A stretch of DNA of 64,000 nt from Gnetum montanum (lineage: Eukaryota > Streptophyta > Gnetopsida > Gnetales > Gnetaceae). The position numbers and the translations under genes were made by a program. Under the pieces are notes generated by a model that ran no database searches, was not told the DNA's origin, and saw nothing but the letters and a program-made list of their open reading frames with translations. Location of the stretch: contig MNCI01036463.1 in NCBI GenBank assembly GCA_015680685.1, positions 1,067,228 through 1,131,227 of the forward strand, given 5' to 3'. Each line of letters opens with the position of its first letter. Position 1 is the stretch's first letter. Shown here piece by piece: positions 33,605 through 45,629 of this stretch.

Positions 33605-36480
33605 TACCCCCACAACTCACCAAAAAATTATCCTAACGTTGTACAAAATGCATGAAATTTCATTACAAAAGTTGTAAGCTGACTAGAAATAGATTGATTG
33701 ATACTAGAAAACTTGAATATCACATTATAAAATTTATTTGAGTGGTTGTTTCAGAATTTTAACAAATGACTTAACATATAAATAAAGCATTGTCAAAACT
33801 ACAAGATATCTTCAAATGTTTTATCAACTTTAAATCTTCATGTCATCTTAAATAGTGGTGGTTCTTCTCTTAATGGTTGGTTTGTTAACTCCTTCTTTCA
33901 TACATAATTTCTAAAGGACAATTGATAATTCTCTGCATCAATCTATGGATCTCTAGGCAGTAGATATGTCACATTCAAGCTCTAATTCATGTATTTACTA
34001 CTTGCTCACAATCTTGTCCTCCTCTTGGCCCCTTCTTACCATTTTCTCAACTTCTTCTCCATGTCTTGTGAAAGTATCCAAACCTTAGAAACTTGTTTAG
34101 GTGTTATTTGAAATCACCAAGGATCAAATGTTAAATTAGATTTTTCATTATGACTTAAACCATTTTGATCTTTTGGTTTTTTTATTAAAAATATAAAAAT
34201 CTAGCATTAATGGCATAAGCTGATTATGAAATATCATTCCATAGGCTCTAAGGTAAAAAAAAATCATCAAGTTATTAGACAATTTTCAAGTTTCATTATT
34301 TTATCATTAATTACCTTATTGAGATGAAAAAAAGTATTAGAAAATTCTTCAAAAATTTCACTTATGTTCCCCCATAATAAGGAGCACAACTCCAAGAGCT
34401 CAAGGACTTTTGTATTACTAAAATTGAAACTCTCGAATTGTAAGTTATGGCACTTGGAAGTCTTTGGGCTTTGGAAATAGTAAAAGATCCCCATTTGTTT
34501 AAATTAGAATGTGAAAAATTCACTAAGTGGCATCCCATATATATGCTAGTTTTCAAGGCTAATATCATAGTTATGACATCATAGGTTCCTACGATATCAC
34601 TAGTTGAAAATTTTGGATTTTTATTTATTTTAGCCTTGAAAAATTGTTATTTTATTACATTATGAGTGTCCCAATGCTTATCAAGGAATGCTAAATTACA
34701 AAATAGTTGTTGTTTATGATTGGGATAAATCAAAAATGATCAAATCAATGATTAAAGATTTATCTTTAACTAAAAATTGGGAGATTAAATAAAAATTCAT
34801 TAAATGATAGAAAAAGTCAATAAAATCTTGAAGAGAAGTATGGTTCATAATAATGCATGAAAATAGATGTGGTACTTGTGATGTTCAGGATAGTGTAGTA
34901 TTAATTCTTGGACATGATCCTCAAGAATTATACAAGTGGATCCTTCCCAAAGGAGGCTCCTACTTTTAATGTCCTTATATAACCATTCACAAAAGTGTCT
35001 ATAGGTACTTAAGTAATTGAATGTGGATCATATCTTTATTCTAATATACACAACTATCGGAGTTGGAATCTTGCATTGTGCTATACAGAATCATCAAACT
35101 CACAATTGTAGATTTTAGTGAGGTGAAATGAAGTTAGAATGAATTATAAAAGTGGGACATGAGGTCCCATACCATGTTTGTAATGGATCCTTTGTATAGA
35201 GCATGATAAAAAAAAGATCAACTACCCATCTATTGGGATTCCAAAGTCCATGACTCTTAGAGTGACATTATGTTGCATCACCCTAGGCCCATCACCATGA
35301 GACCAACTCACCATCATATTGAAACAATACCATTTAGTAAGAAAACCATTGGGAAAAATGAATTATAAGTATTATTAAAAATAATTAATTAATCATTTAT
35401 GCTCATAATAAATGACCTTGTCCATTGGCTAAAGAAGCACCTTTAAGCATGAATTACATGTCTTTCTAGTCTCATAACCAATACTAATCATAAAAGGAGT
35501 ACTTTTAGGCATGGGTCACATATCTTTCACATGGTACCCCAAAAATGATTTCTTTAAAAATTAATTAATTATTTAACTCATTACCTTTAGGCATATATTG
35601 AATGCCTTTCTAGTAAGAAGGGAATAGTTTTTTTCAAATAATATTTTCTAAAAATAATGAAAAATATAAGTGTTATTAACATAAGATTGAAATCTAAGGT
35701 GGAGCTTTAAGGAATCAACAAATCCCTTTAATGTCACACCCTTATCCAGCCCTCTTGGTTCTTCCTCCTTTCTTTAAGGTTAGCAAGTGACTATGAATTA
35801 CTTTTTAGTTTTAAATGTGATGAGAATTATGTTATTTCTATGATATGGACCTCTTATTAATGGAAATAAAGGGATGAATTATGTATTGTTATTGATTTGC
35901 ATAATTATTCCTTTAATAATTTGATAGCATAGAACATAATTTCAACAATGAAGTTGATTCCTATACAAAATTGGTAACTTCATTAAATTTTAAAATTACT
36001 AAAAGAAATTGTATTATAAAAGAAAATAGAAAATATTATGTGTTATGTGTTCTAGTTATGTGATTTTGGAAGGTGTTGGTACCAAGAGTGTTATGTATTC
36101 TAGTTATTCATCCAACCACCATACCTCAGATTGCCTTCCTCACAGCTCTCTTAGATAAAATGTTTTGTTAGCATTCACAGTTTCTGATTCAACACATACC
36201 TTGATTAGCTTAATCTCTACCATGCTGTCAATGTTTCTTAATAGAAAATTAGCACTTAGGTTGATTCTCTATTCTTCTTCTACCTAGTGGCTAGTCCTAG
36301 GTTGATTAGTGGATACTTAGAGGACTTTTATTTTATGTTGGACTTTGTGCATGTTATGCCTCAATCAAGAGAAAGCACTTTGTGAAGGAACATGAATTTG
36401 AGACTAAACATGGGCATAATAATGGATCATGGGTGAATCATATAGCAAGAAAGGATAAAAATGGAAGAGATTATCTCTTA
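33605..36480 (-). other. Degenerate internal region of an old TGATG-family element
   Basis: No usable ORF. Blocks shared with the young elements occur in the right order: a GTGGTGGTTCTTCTC trace (33850) as at 45645, TCCCAAAGGAGGCTCC (34945) as at 49268, CTTTAAGCATGAATTACATG (35440), and CCCTTTAATGTCACACCC (35727) as at 49938. The shortened distance between the first two shows that most of the extra ORF is lost. Confidence 0.5.
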
Positions 36481-36488
36481 TAGCCTCA

Positions 36489-37022
36489 TCACCTATAATG
36501 GTGAACCCTCAACATAAATTGCGACAGCATGCCACTCACCTCCAATATATATAATAGGTTGAAAACCACCATCGGGAAGAGATTCTTGGCTTTGCTAGAT
36601 GCTAAAACTAGGAGATCAAGAAACTTATCATCTTCTAAATTAGGTACTATCCCAATGATTTCTAGATGTTGTCTAGGGGCCACTACCATTATATTTTTCT
36701 AGTTCACCATTCTTGTTGTTATGGGATGCCTTCCCACATGGTTAACTATGCCTACCAATTCACAAAGCTTTCAAATTAACCCTAGTATAGCATAAACCTC
36801 CCCGTTATCTCTGGTGATATTTTCAATCTTCTGAATCAAGGCCTTGTAAAGAAATAATGAGATGTTAATGACACACTTGCCTCTCATCATTGCCACAAAT
36901 TTTTCCCTCTCAGAAAAGATATTTGATGGTTTTTTGGTGGGCAAAAAGTTATGTGTGATAATATTGTACACTACATTATGACCCATGGGAAGTTTGAACA
37001 TCTTCACCTCTACTTTATTCAT
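36489..37022 (-). pseudogene. Remnant of a Transposase_32-like ORF
   Basis: Two open pieces in the same minus frame (37022-36771 and 36689-36489), separated by a few stops, read HNFLPTKKPSNIFSEREKF, MRGKCVINISLFLYKALIQKI, then KLCELVG and later NLEDDKFLDLLVLASSKAKN. The pattern (helix, H.lP, RE.....RG..INI..., then a LC..VG element) resembles the putative plant transposon protein domain that I also infer for the extra ORF at 45630-48419. This copy is too diverged from that ORF to be the same gene. The piece is cut on its upstream side by a solo LTR at 37309. Confidence 0.4.
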
Positions 37023-37308
37023 GTTGAAGACATTAAATAGGATCTTTGATTTAGGCTTAGGCTTAGGCTTAGTCTTTTGGTTCTATGACCACCAATTATT
37101 CACTAGTTCATTTGGGAATCTTGTGGTCTTAAAGATTACCCATGTACAAATAGACACAAGAACTCCATCAAAGAAAGTCATAGCATCAACTGCTACAAGG
37201 TTTTGATAGAATTACTCTAGCTTATGTTGGTACCAAGTGAAGGACTAGGTGATACACTCATAGAAGCCTATCTACATAGTGACTTGTTGAGCTCAGGAGG
37301 ACCGAGCT

Positions 37309-38400
37309 TGATGAGACCTGAATTGCTCATAGTGCTGGCGGTCACCTTAAGGCACCCACGTTAAGGCACCCACGATAAGGCACCCCTGTTGTATCATGGG
37401 TCGTGTTGTATCGTATCATGAGCCGCGATATCGCATATGTGATGTATCATGGGCCGCGATATCGCATATGCGATGTATCATGGGCCGCGATATCGCGTAC
37501 GCGATATCACAGTCCGCCACCATGTCTATAAATAAGAGGTGGCACCCCCTTGTTTGGGGATCCCAGTTTTAGTGTAGCGAAGCTCTGGCAGTTTGATCCC
37601 TCCAGAGTTAGAATTTTCCCGTGTCTGCCCGCAGTGTGGTGAATGTGATTGTACGGTGTCTTTATTCGAGTGTGCCGTACTTGGACACGCACATGACCGG
37701 CAATAAAGATCGAGATTACTTCATCATTGCAGCATTCACTTAGTTTATTTATTGTTATTTATTTCATGTTATTTATTGCTTTCATAGCGCGGTGTAAGTA
37801 CGACTTGACTACGAGCATCTACGGGTGTGTACGGCTAGTTAAGGAATCGGTTACTTATCGCGATTAGTTTCTCACCCTTAAACTCCTAGAAGCGGAACGA
37901 GTTCGACTTGATTACGAGCATTTAAGTGTGATTGCTTGGTAGCCCAGTGGTGTAGCTAGGGGGATCTACGCTTGGTAACCCAGTGGCGTATTTGGGGTCT
38001 GCGCTTGGTAATCCCAGTGGCGTACCTAGGCCTATGCTTGGTAGTCCCAGTGGCAGTCGTGCACGAAGTCCAAGATGTGTACGGTTGATCAAGGAATCGG
38101 TTGCTCGTCGCACTTAGGCTAGATTAGATTTCTTCCCCTTTTCCTCCTAGCTTAGATTTAGGTAAATATTATTTTCCACTGCCTTCAGGAGTAGCGTTAG
38201 ATTTAGAACACATCATACACCTCATCTAGACTAAACCATACGTGACATATGCAAAACTAGTCTAGATGGGAAGACAGCGAACTGCGACCTAAGGCTAACT
38301 ATCTAGATACCACAACTAGTCCATCTGCAGAGTTCGACCGGATCGCACGTGCGACACTTGTTTCGTATGGTTGAGTGTAGGGGTACCTCGCCACTCATCA
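37309..38400 (+). repeat. Solo LTR of the TGATG...CATCA family
   Basis: 1092 bp, flanked by an exact target duplication GAGCT (37304-37308 and 38401-38405). In element order: TGATGAGACC, three TTAAGGCACCC-type repeats (37344-37390), three repeats of about 31 bp containing GCCGCGATATCGC (37417-37505), TATA (TCTATAAATAAG, 37524), then R/U5 with AATAAAGATCGAG and four copies of GCTTGGTAnnCCAGTGG at 37934, 37970, 38007 and 38036. It is the longest LTR of this family here. The minus ORF 37922-38113 only reflects the repeats. Confidence 0.9.
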
Positions 38401-38405
38401 GAGCT

Positions 38406-40839
38406 AAAGGAATTGATGATAATTCTTCTCTTCATGGATCAGTCATTGCTGGGCATCATGTGCATTCATGCCTTCTTAAATATCATATGATTCATCATCA
38501 ACCTCTTTTTCTAGCTCCTTTGACACTTTCCCAATTACCTATTACCACACATGCATTTAATTAAAGGATTGAGAATGTGACTACTTGCCTCCCAATTTGC
38601 TTATGAATGAAGGTGTTTTAGAGAAATAGTGGTTTGCACAAGGATTTATAGATAGAGGTTTAATATTAGTCAACCTAAGATCTTCTTGGTTTGTGAAGCT
38701 TGAATTGTAATCACCCTAACATTATGAGTTGTAAAAATTGTTAAAAATCAAGTGAGTTCCCAAGGCATCATGCTACCATTGCAAAAATTACACATGAAAA
38801 AAATGATAAATACAACTTTTAAAAATACTTAACAGACATTATCATAATTGTTGAATCATGGAATATATGGACAAGTATAAATAATGTAGAAATATTTAAA
38901 TAACTACCAAATACATTAAAGATATACATGAATTGGTGCCTCTTCCCCATGACTAAGTTATAAGACACTAGGCTTGAACCACATCTAGAACACAAAGAAC
39001 AAGAAAAACCAAAAAGAATGCATGTAAAATATCATTAATCTAATCATTGTGGTAAAAATATGGTAAAGTTTCTCTTGTTTGTGGTCAAATTGGAAGCAAC
39101 GGAAAGTAATAATGAAAAAGGTAAAGTGAAAAAATATGTTTGGAAGGTCCTCCTATTTATCTTAGTGCATTGATGCAAGGAGGGTGTGCTAGCATAGGGG
39201 TACTGATGCCCCTACATTGATGCAGGGGGTGCATTAGCACATATTCCAAACTTGAAAAAAATGCAAAATGTCTCAAACTAATACTCAAACTTATCTTCCT
39301 TCACTTCTAAAGCCTTGCAAAACTTCAATAACACATCAAAATTACCATGAATTGACCTAATAAAGCATCTAAGAAGTAAGAAAATAAAAGCATTATAAAC
39401 TTACCTTTAGTGACATTCACAATCATGGAAATTAAGATGATTGATTAATGTGTGCATTCCCATGAACCAAAATCTAGGAAAGACATGTTAGAAAAATAGG
39501 AAAATTATTAAAGCATCAAAAATAATGGAATAAAATCATAATTAAGGTGAACTAAAGAGATTTTTTCATAGTTAAATCTTAAAACACAATAGAGTTAACA
39601 CTTGCATAAGTGAAAGTCCAATCAAGTGCCTTATGTAATGCAAACACCACCATCACTAAGAACTAAGCTTTACTTGCTTAAAATTTCAATTCACCAAGGA
39701 TTCATAAGTGAATCCTCCCCATAGTAGATAGTTAACTTTCTTACTCTTGTGAAGCTTGTTGATGAGACATCCATGGAAATCTAATATCTACTGAGACATT
39801 AGCATCCAATGCAAGTTTACACCCTTGAATGACTAGATCTCATCCTCTGCTTCACCCAATCAACTTCTTGTCATACATAACAATGGATAAGAAATGTAAT
39901 GAAAAAGATAAAGAATGAGTAATGAAGAAGATAGAGAAAATGATGAAAGTGCAACATCAAAAAATTACTAGCCAACCATTCATTTAGTTGATGAAGCATG
40001 TGAGCATGTCCTACATCTCATGAGAGATTTGTTATGACATCCTTTTGTTACTACTCATCCATACAATAGGGATTGACCTCAAATTCTTTCTTCAAAGCAC
40101 AAGGTCATACCTACAACTTCCAATGTCATTTAGCCTTAATTATTCTATAGTGCAACCATTGATGAGATTTAAAAGTTAAGGTTCCAGTTTGGTTTTCATC
40201 CATTTGTACATGTATGCATAGTAGACTACATGAAGTTTGCTTTACCAAAATTTTGTCATTGATCCCTTTGGTTACACTAACCAATCCCACAGCCTGATAG
40301 GAATCACAATGTCATGATCAAACAAAGGAAAATTTCATGTTCAAATAGGGTCAAGGCTTGGAACAAGGATTATGAGGTTGATTCTTCAAACAAATGATTT
40401 GGAATTTTAAGTGGAAGCAATAGTTGACATTACCAAAGTTCACTCAAAGAGAGACTTCTAGATCTTTATGGTCATGGATAAGGATAAGCAAGAGATTTTC
40501 TTGGATTATGAAATTCTAGAAAATCAAGTAATCTATGCAATGGGTCAATTATGGGAAAAACTTCCATAGGCATTGATTCAACCATTGATTTGATTTTGAT
40601 GTGAGAAATTATAAAATTGTTTTGAGATGCTAAGAATACCAATTTTGTTAGATTGATAAGCTTGAAGTTACATTACTCTTTTCATCATCTTTTTTTTTTC
40701 ATTATTATTTTACTAATACTTTTTTTTATTTTATCTTTTTTATCATTTTTTCTTTTTTAATCATTTTTTGTATTTTTCCTTTCATTTTCATCATTTTTTG
40801 AAAGAGGATGTTTTATGGAGCATGAGAATCATGGAAATG
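38406..40839. other. Repeat-derived non-coding DNA, little recognisable
   Basis: AT-rich, with no credible gene. A polypurine-like CCCCATGACTAAGTT at 38945 and a T-rich low-complexity run at 40680-40800 are the only landmarks. It probably belongs to old elements of the same family, but I cannot align it confidently. Confidence 0.4.
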
Positions 40840-41637
40840 TGACGAGTGGTGGTGTATTCCAAAACTCAATCATACAAGTCACAAGTGTTCACACATGACT
40901 AGATAATAATCCATAGATGTACAATGTAAGTATACTAGCAAGTTGAAGTTAAGTTCGTGATCATTATATTCCCTCTTAGAGTTAGCAAGGTGCAAATCAT
41001 ATGGTTTAACTTTTAGTGAGGTAATCATGAACTGATGTTATTTGACTTTAGGTATCCTAAGTACAATGGAATTGTAAATTTATTCTATCATATGGTGATA
41101 AGCATATCTTCTTGGTTTTTTATACACATTTTGGGCTGATGTAATTGTTACTGGGATTACCAAGTCACTTCATGACTGAAAAAATTAAGTAAAGTTACTA
41201 CTAGATTTCCAAATAGTTACATTGTACGTGAAACTAGTCATACTTATTTCATGTTACTAATAGAGATTAAAATAGTAAATGACTTAGTAAAAGTAAATGA
41301 TTGAATAAAAGTAAACATTATGGAAAATTAAAACTATGCTAAGTGATATGCTACAATGATGAAGAACAATCTTGATCTTTATTTCCATTTATGAATTGTG
41401 TTTAGTAGCAATCTACTCGAATAAAGATTCCATACAATTGTAATTCACCATACTACAACTGTTCACTCTAACTCTAACTTTACGAAAACACATTTTAAGA
41501 ATTTTGCTAAGTGTTGGAAAAAACTTCTTATTTTAACATGATGATGGATTGGTATTTATAGGGACTACATCATATCTAGGATGATGTATGCTGAGCTAAG
41601 ATATCATAACCACAATATCATATAAGATGTTTCATTA
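40840..41637 (-). repeat. 3' LTR of an old TGATG-family element (element Y)
   Basis: About 798 bp from TGACGAGTGG to CATTA, collinear with 43738-44558 but strongly diverged. The sequence following (TACTTCCATGATGATTG) matches the polypurine side of the young elements. Its partner 5' LTR lies beyond the right edge of the window. A TATA-like TATTTATAGGG (plus strand) lies at about 41560. Confidence 0.7.
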
Positions 41638-43732
41638 TACTTCCATGATGATTGATTGAAAACTTATCCTAAAGTTCTAATGAAAAGAGGATAGAGTTCC
41701 TCACAAACTTGTGGGGTTATATATACTTTGATAATATGAAACTTATATATATATATATATTGATTGTCCTATGAATGTTGCGTGGTGGTTCGAGTGATGT
41801 TACAAAATTATCATGCAACACATGATATAAACATATGACAAGAATAAGAAAAAACCAAATAAAATTAAGCATGATGTAGTTTTCTTCATATTTTAGGTGA
41901 TGGTGGCTCCTTCATTGACTTTTTCCCTTGTTGTTAGGCTTCTAGAATTGATATATGCTCAGCAGTGCTTTGAGTTTTTCTTCTTATAATCTGAGATCAT
42001 GTATCATCCAAGTGAATTTAGCGATGTTGGTACTTTCCATGGACATGGTAGTTATGGGAATATTTTGATAGCCTTGACATACCATATTACAAATTACATC
42101 CTTTCCTCTTCAAAAGCTCTAGTCACTTTTTTCAATTCTTGATAGTCTATCATTCTTCTAGCTATATTTGCTACAACATCTTTTTGATCTTGGTAGCTAG
42201 CCTTGACTACTTGTAATTTAGAGTTTTCTATGTGAAGTTTTTTTGGACATGTTTTCTATCAACAAACACTTTTTCATATATTGAAAATATAGTAGCCACT
42301 TGCTACTCTAGTTTTGTTCTTGGTTTTCTTGCTATTAACATGGCCAAGTTAACATACTTGAGATTTGCTAACCCAAATGTATTCTATTAAGTCCTCAATT
42401 TGTAGGTCTTTATTCTTTGCTTTAGCTTGATGAACATGGGCAAGGCTATCTAAGATGGGCTTCTAATGAAGTTTCTATGTTGTGATGGAGCTAATTTTTC
42501 TTTGGCCACCTATATCTCCTTCTCATCGATTTTCTCGTACATGCCCACTTAATCTCTAAAGTGCTCTTTTAGCCTTTAATGTTTCTTGGCCTCATTTTAC
42601 CATACGCTAATCTCAATTGCTAATTTTTGTCCCATATCATGGACTTCTTTCATTGATAAGGTTTTATTTTCTTAGGCTAATTGTCTTATGTCAAGGTTGA
42701 CTCTACGAATTTCTCTCTTAGCTAATGAATACTTTCCTCAAACACATTATTTTGCTTCTTAATGTTTTTCAACCTCATGTTTTTTGTCAAAATTTTCTTA
42801 TTTTCTTCTTCTAATGTAGTTATAGCCTTGGCATGGACATAAGTCTAAGCATATGATATAGAAGGCTTCCACATTACCTTTTCCTTCTCCATCTTCATTT
42901 GTGTGTATTTGGTCATTAGTTGGCCAATCTACTCATTTTTGAACCTATTCTAATTGATTAGATGCAATGTATCATGCAAGGTCTTATCTTTTAGCTCTTA
43001 GTACAGTCAATTCCTCTTGTAACTTATGCACTTGAGTTTTTACATGTTGCATTTGAGTTTCTATCATGGCCAGTTTATCTTTTGTTGAAATTAATTTGGA
43101 CTAGAAGCATTGAAATTTTTTTTTGATGTGATTTGTTATAATCTCTACTACTCCTATTGCATCCTAATTTTGCATTATCACCACTATGGATCCTTCTTCT
43201 ATTTTTAGCATTAGTTGGTAGGATGCAATGCTCCTTGAAATCTGTTGTGTTCAATAGTCATCTTCTCTTGTGTGTAAAGAGACTTGATCATTGGTGGGTC
43301 CTATTAATATAAAAACTCTATTGATATTGCCTCTAACTCTATACATTCTCAAGACTTCCCTACTTCGCTAAATGATTATTTTTACAATCTACTATAAGTG
43401 GCTCATTAAGGATCCATAGTCTGGTTATGCTGGTCAAGTACTTCATCTTGATTTGTTTGTAGTTGGAGTCAATCCACTAGGTCTTACTTATTCTATTCAT
43501 GGGGCTAGAATGTTTGCCACTGATGTAGATCTTACTGTAGCCTTAGGGCTTGTTAGATTTTAACTTGATCCTTCTTTGGTGACACTGGCTTAGAAATTTC
43601 AACATATGAAGCATTTTTCGATTTATGAAGAATATCATTGATGTAGCCCAAGATTTCATCTTACTATCATAATATTTTGATAAGACAAGGAAATGGCAGA
43701 GTAGGTTTCCTTGTCTTCTTCTTCTCAAATCT
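41638..43732 (-). pseudogene. Old copy of the extra ORF (element Y), C-terminal part
   Basis: Collinear at the DNA level with 45440-47700: GGTGATGGTGGCTCCTTC (41900) matches the ORF end near 45640, and the stretch near 43590 (CATATGAAGCATTTTTCG) matches 47538. Few open pieces remain. The reading is cut at 43737 by the outer element; the N-terminal part continues at 61013. A TA microsatellite lies at 41743-41760. Confidence 0.6.
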
Positions 43733-43737
43733 CCTTT

Positions 43738-44558
43738 TGATGAGTGGCAAGGTACCCCTACACTCAACCATACGAATATGAGCGTTTCACACACAATCCG
43801 GTCAAACTCCGTAGATAGACTAGATGTGGTATCTAGATAGTTATTATTAGGTTGTAGTTCACTATCTTCCCATCTGGACTAGTGTTAACTTTGTCACGTA
43901 TGGTTTAGTACAGAGTGAGGTGTATGATGTGTTCCTATACTAATGCTACTCCTAAAGATAATGGAAAATAATATTAACTAATATAAGAGAGAGAGGGTGA
44001 GAGGGAATCTAAGCTAGCCTAAGTCCGATGAGTATCTATTCCTCAATCATCTGTACACATCTTGGACCTCGTGCATGACTACCACTGGGATTACCAAGCA
44101 CAAATCCTAGGTACGCTACTGGGTTACCAAGTAGTTACACTTAAATGCTTGTGATTAAGTTGTACTCATTCTGCATTTAACAAGAGTTTAGGGTAAGAAT
44201 ATATTAACTAAGAAAATAGTAAATAACAATTAAATAAATAATTAAGCTAAGTGAATGTTGCAATTATGAAGTAATCTTGATCTTTATTTCCAGTCATGTG
44301 CATGTCCAAGTATGTCACACTCGAATAAGGATGCCGTACAATTACAATCACCACACTGTGAGCATACACTGGGAGAGAAGGGTTGAGAGAGAAACTAATG
44401 TAAAAAGAAACTTAAATCTAGCAACTCTAACTACTAACTCTCAAAACTACCTATTAGATTTTTCGACCTCTTATTTATAGATGAAGAGATAGGCTGCGAT
44501 ATCGTGTATGCGATATCACGAATGCGATATCGCGGTCAACTAAAAGGATGACTCATCA
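43738..44558 (-). repeat. 3' LTR of outer element B
   Basis: 821 bp. In element orientation: TGATG, three GATATCGC-type palindromes (44493-44535), TATA (TCTATAAATAAGAGG, about 44467-44481), then R/U5. It is followed at 44559-44626 by 68 bp of internal sequence starting with the polypurine side, after which element A begins. Confidence 0.9.
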
Positions 44559-44626
44559 TACCCCCATGAATGAATGAAAACGTGTCCTTGAGTTATAGTG
44601 AGAACAAGCTATATTAACTACATAGT

Positions 44627-45439
44627 TGATGACTGGTAAGGTACCCATACACTCAACCATACGAATACGAGCATTTCACGCACGATCTGGTCAAACTCTA
44701 CAGAAGAACTAGTTGTGGTATCTAGATAGTTATCCTTAGGTCACAGTTCGCTGTCTTCCCATCTAGACTAGTGTTAACTTTTTCATGTATGATTTAGTCC
44801 AGAGTGAGGTGTATGATGTGTTCCTATGCTAACACTACTCTTGGGTATGATGGTAAATAAGATTAACTAAGCTAAGAGAGAAAGGGTGAGAGAGAATCTA
44901 AGCTTGCCTAAGTGCGATGAGTATTCATTCCTCAACCATCCATACACATCTTGGACCTCATGCATGACTACCACTGGGATTACCAAGTGTAGATCCTAGG
45001 TACGCTACTGGATTACCAAGTAGTCACACTTAAATGCCCATGATCAAGTTGTACTCATTCCGCATTTAACATGAGTTTAGGGTAAGAAGATATTAACTAA
45101 GAAAGCAGTAAATGAAAATTAAATAAATAATTAAGCTAAGTGAATGCATCAATGATGAAGTAATCTCGATCTTTATTTCCAGTCATGTGTGTGTCCAAGT
45201 ACGTCACACTTGAATAAGGATGCCGTTCAATTACAATCACCACACTGTGGGCATGCACTGGGAGAGAAGGGTTGAGAGATGTAAAGAGAAACTTAAGTCT
45301 AACTGCTAACTTAAAACTTAGAAAAAATTGCCTATCGGATCTATCTACCTCTTATTTATAGATGAGGAGATAGGCTGCGATATCGTGTATGCGATATCAC
45401 ATACGCGATATTGCGGTTAACTAAAATAGTGACTCATCA
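44627..45439 (-). repeat. 3' LTR of element A, with polypurine side at 45440
   Basis: 813 bp, TGATG...CATCA (plus). Palindromes GATATCGTG, GATATCAC and GATATTGC lie at 45379-45415, next to TATA (TCTATAAATAAGAGG, 45348-45362). The neighbouring ATCCCCACGACTGAATG is the polypurine side. Confidence 0.9.
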
Positions 45440-45629
45440 TATCCCCACGACTGAATGAAAACTCATCCTTGAGTTACAATGAGAACAAGCTCCATTGATT
45501 ACACAGTGGATAGGTATGGGATTATTGAATGGTGAGAATGGGTTCATGCCACAGTGTGGAATCAAACAAAATTGAGACACAACACAAAGAATGCAAAAAG
45601 AAATCCTATAGATACAAAATTTGTGGAAC

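Noticed and set aside
40680-40800. T-rich run as a possible poly(A) tail of a LINE or retro-pseudogene
   Set aside because: No coding sequence or target duplication was found beside it; low-complexity DNA is enough.
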